Shown in pieces: positions 35,198 through 36,536 of a DNA stretch of 36,536 bases (positions within the stretch are counted from its first letter, which is position 1; each line of letters starts with the position of its first letter). The position numbers were made by a program, and so were the translations under genes. The stretch is from Actinomycetota bacterium (GTDB lineage: Bacteria; Actinomycetota; Thermoleophilia; RBG-16-64-13), in the NCBI GenBank assembly GCA_018830645.1, contig JAHJSA010000031.1, positions 1-36,536 on the forward strand, in the 5' to 3' direction. The notes beneath the pieces are model-generated. The model saw only the letters and a list, made by a program, of their open reading frames with translations, ran no database searches and had not been told where the DNA came from.

Positions 35198-36490
35198 GTG
35201 CGTAGACGCATCGCTTGGATCGCACTATCCGGCTTGGCACTCTTGCTTCTCGTGACCCTGCTCGGATTCAGCGAGACGTCGAAGCCCCGCTTCTGTTCCA
35301 GCTGTCACCTCATCGAGCCGTACAAAGCCTCGTGGGATTCCTCTTCGCACGCCGCGGTGGATGTGACCTGCGTCGAGTGTCACTTCGAACCCGGCGTCAT
35401 CGGATACATCAAGGGGAAGACGTACTCCATCATCAAGCTCACGCAGTTCGCCGCGGGGGCCACCGAGATCAAGCCCGAGGCGCACAAGCTGGTCGTGGGT
35501 TCCGGATGCGTCCATTGTCACGAGTACGTTCGCGAGGCCGATGACCCACGGTACCCGTCGGGCATCGTGGTGGAAGGCATCCAGTTCCCTCACGACTTCC
35601 ACGTCAACTCCGCCAACCTCCAGTGTGCCGACTGTCACAGCGGCGTGGTGCACGGCTCAGAACTGGTGGGCGAGGAGAAGCCGCAGGCCGCCGCCGATCC
35701 GGTGTTCTGTCGGAGCTGCCACACCGGTGAGTTCGCACCTATCCTCTTCGCGGCTATCGAGCCGGTAGGCCGGGAGCATCCCGGCGCGCCCAAGGTAGAC
35801 GTGAACGTGTGGCGCAACGTGCATTGGCGCGCGGCCGAAGGTCCGGCCGTCTTCGAGGGCGTGTCGTACGACAAGATCGAGCCCGAGACCTGCCTGGCCT
35901 GCCACGACGAGCCCGCTGTTGCGAAGGGCTGCAAGAGCTGTCACTCTGCCCGCGTGCCGGAGTTCTCAGCCTCACCCGCCGCCGCGAGGGCCGGTATCCT
36001 TCCGGTGAGCCTGTTCGCCTTCCTGTTCGCCCTCTTCATGGTGGCGGTCTTCCTCAGGCACGGCGAGAAGGCACGTTTCTTCTCGTCCTTCTGGCTGAGA
36101 GGTGTCGGGGTGCTCGTCCTGCTGTCAGACGTGTTCGTGGTCTACCTCATCGTGAGCGACGTGATCACCGAGCAGACGGGGCGCCACGAGGTGGGGCCCA
36201 CCACGGTCTGGGTGAGCTATCTGTTCTTGAGCGTGGCCCTCATCGGGTTCCTTCTCTTCGAGGCCGGCCTGTTGCCGAGCCCCCTGAAGACCGTGAAGCT
36301 CCCCCGCGAGGACGAGGAGGAGTTCCTGGTGCCGAAGCCGGTCCGTCGCCTGACGGCGAAGACACCGCCTGGATCGGCGTCGTCAGAGGACACCGTCACT
36401 GAAGCGGTGTCCGAATCCGCCGGCGGCGCGGCGGGGCCCTCCCCCGATGCACCCGAGAGCCCCCTCCCCTCCCCCAAGGACCGCCCATGA
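35198..36490 (+). CDS. Seven-haem NapC/NirT-like membrane cytochrome c
   Basis: 430 residues from GTG 35198 with GGGGGGAAGG upstream. An N-terminal anchor (about 5-24) is followed by the NapC/NirT-type FCSSCHLIEPYKASW. Seven CxxCH haem sites are present at Cys33, 58, 104, 143, 171, 232 and 245. After them come three more membrane helices (about 264-285, 301-322 and 335-357) and a cytoplasmic or external Pro/Ser/Glu-rich tail. NapC-type proteins have four haems and no C-terminal membrane domain, so this is an enlarged form. It probably takes electrons from quinol and passes them to a periplasmic or extracellular acceptor. The haem and CcsA genes just upstream would serve it. It overlaps the next gene by 4 bp. 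Confidence 0.92.
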   Translation: MRRRIAWIALSGLALLLLVTLLGFSETSKPRFCSSCHLIEPYKASWDSSSHAAVDVTCVECHFEPGVIGYIKGKTYSIIKLTQFAAGATEIKPEAHKLVVGSGCVHCHEYVREADDPRYPSGIVVEGIQFPHDFHVNSANLQCADCHSGVVHGSELVGEEKPQAAADPVFCRSCHTGEFAPILFAAIEPVGREHPGAPKVDVNVWRNVHWRAAEGPAVFEGVSYDKIEPETCLACHDEPAVAKGCKSCHSARVPEFSASPAAARAGILPVSLFAFLFALFMVAVFLRHGEKARFFSSFWLRGVGVLVLLSDVFVVYLIVSDVITEQTGRHEVGPTTVWVSYLFLSVALIGFLLFEAGLLPSPLKTVKLPREDEEEFLVPKPVRRLTAKTPPGSASSEDTVTEAVSESAGGAAGPSPDAPESPLPSPKDRP

Positions 36491-36536
36491 GCGAGCCCGT
36501 CTCCGCCCCGCTCTCCGAGGCCACCGCCGAGGCCAC
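36487..36536 (+). CDS. Start of the next gene, partial
   Basis: ATG 36487 overlaps the cytochrome stop as ATGA and stays open to the window edge, encoding MSEPVSAPLSEATAEA. These 16 residues are low-complexity and give no family. The coupling suggests a partner of the cytochrome, perhaps another redox or assembly component. Confidence 0.6.
   Translation, partial: MSEPVSAPLSEATAEA

Overview
The window is GC-rich bacterial DNA, densely coded, mostly on the + strand, with frequent GTG/TTG starts and 4-bp stop/start overlaps. The chaperone operon ends in hspR and is preceded by a HspR-type inverted repeat (HAIR), and a CIRCE element also occurs. Together with the GC content this points to an actinobacterial lineage. 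Tungstate uptake, molybdenum/tungsten cofactor genes, a siroheme-route haem synthase (AhbD type) and a seven-haem cytochrome c suggest an anaerobe or facultative anaerobe. This assignment is inference; no rRNA or other phylogenetic marker was analysed.

Layout. (1) 1-1871, minus: a class A penicillin-binding protein cut by the window edge. (2) 2003-6926: dnaK, hsp20, grpE, dnaJ and hspR behind a full-consensus promoter overlapped by a HAIR operator. They are followed by a zinc-binding membrane protein, a 58-residue YtxH-like protein and a metallo-beta-lactamase-fold hydrolase. (3) 8479-8955: a CIRCE element and a Shine-Dalgarno-sequestering hairpin in front of an FmdB-type zinc-ribbon gene. 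(4) 8980-14161: a degenerate GGDEF-EAL protein, a SurE-HAD fusion and ligA. (5) 14191-16145, minus: a coiled-coil/3D-domain cell-wall protein and a VirB11/CpaF-like NTPase with an altered Walker A motif. (6) 16490-24403: a nitroreductase, a 57-residue conserved-looking small protein, a probable Moco/Tuco riboswitch with terminator, tupABC, mobA-mobB fusion, moaA, moaC-MOSC fusion and mogA. (7) 24525-32350: ccsA-like, precorrin-2 dehydrogenase, hemA, hemC, cobA-hemD fusion, hemB and ahbD, making tetrapyrroles from glutamyl-tRNA towards sirohaem and haem b. (8) 32609-36536: a NlpC/P60 cell-wall hydrolase, an unusual PIN-membrane-TPR protein, a heptahaem NapC/NirT-like membrane cytochrome, and the first codons of the next gene.

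How they fit. Blocks 6 to 8 look like supply lines for anaerobic respiration: tungstate import and pterin cofactor assembly for oxidoreductases, haem synthesis with a CcsA-type haem-handling membrane protein, and a multihaem cytochrome that would use that haem. Blocks 2 and 3 carry two heat-shock control systems, HspR/HAIR and HrcA/CIRCE. The CIRCE sits in front of an FmdB-type gene rather than groESL.

The least familiar items are the doubly controlled fmdB, the PIN-TM-TPR fusion, the Walker-A-arginine NTPase, the degenerate GGDEF-EAL protein, the riboswitch-controlled tungsten operon, and a hemC whose best start is a non-canonical ATA codon. Several genes (the PBP, the 3D protein, the 57-residue protein and PIN-TPR) have a -10 box placed so close to the start codon that leaderless or near-leaderless mRNAs are expected.
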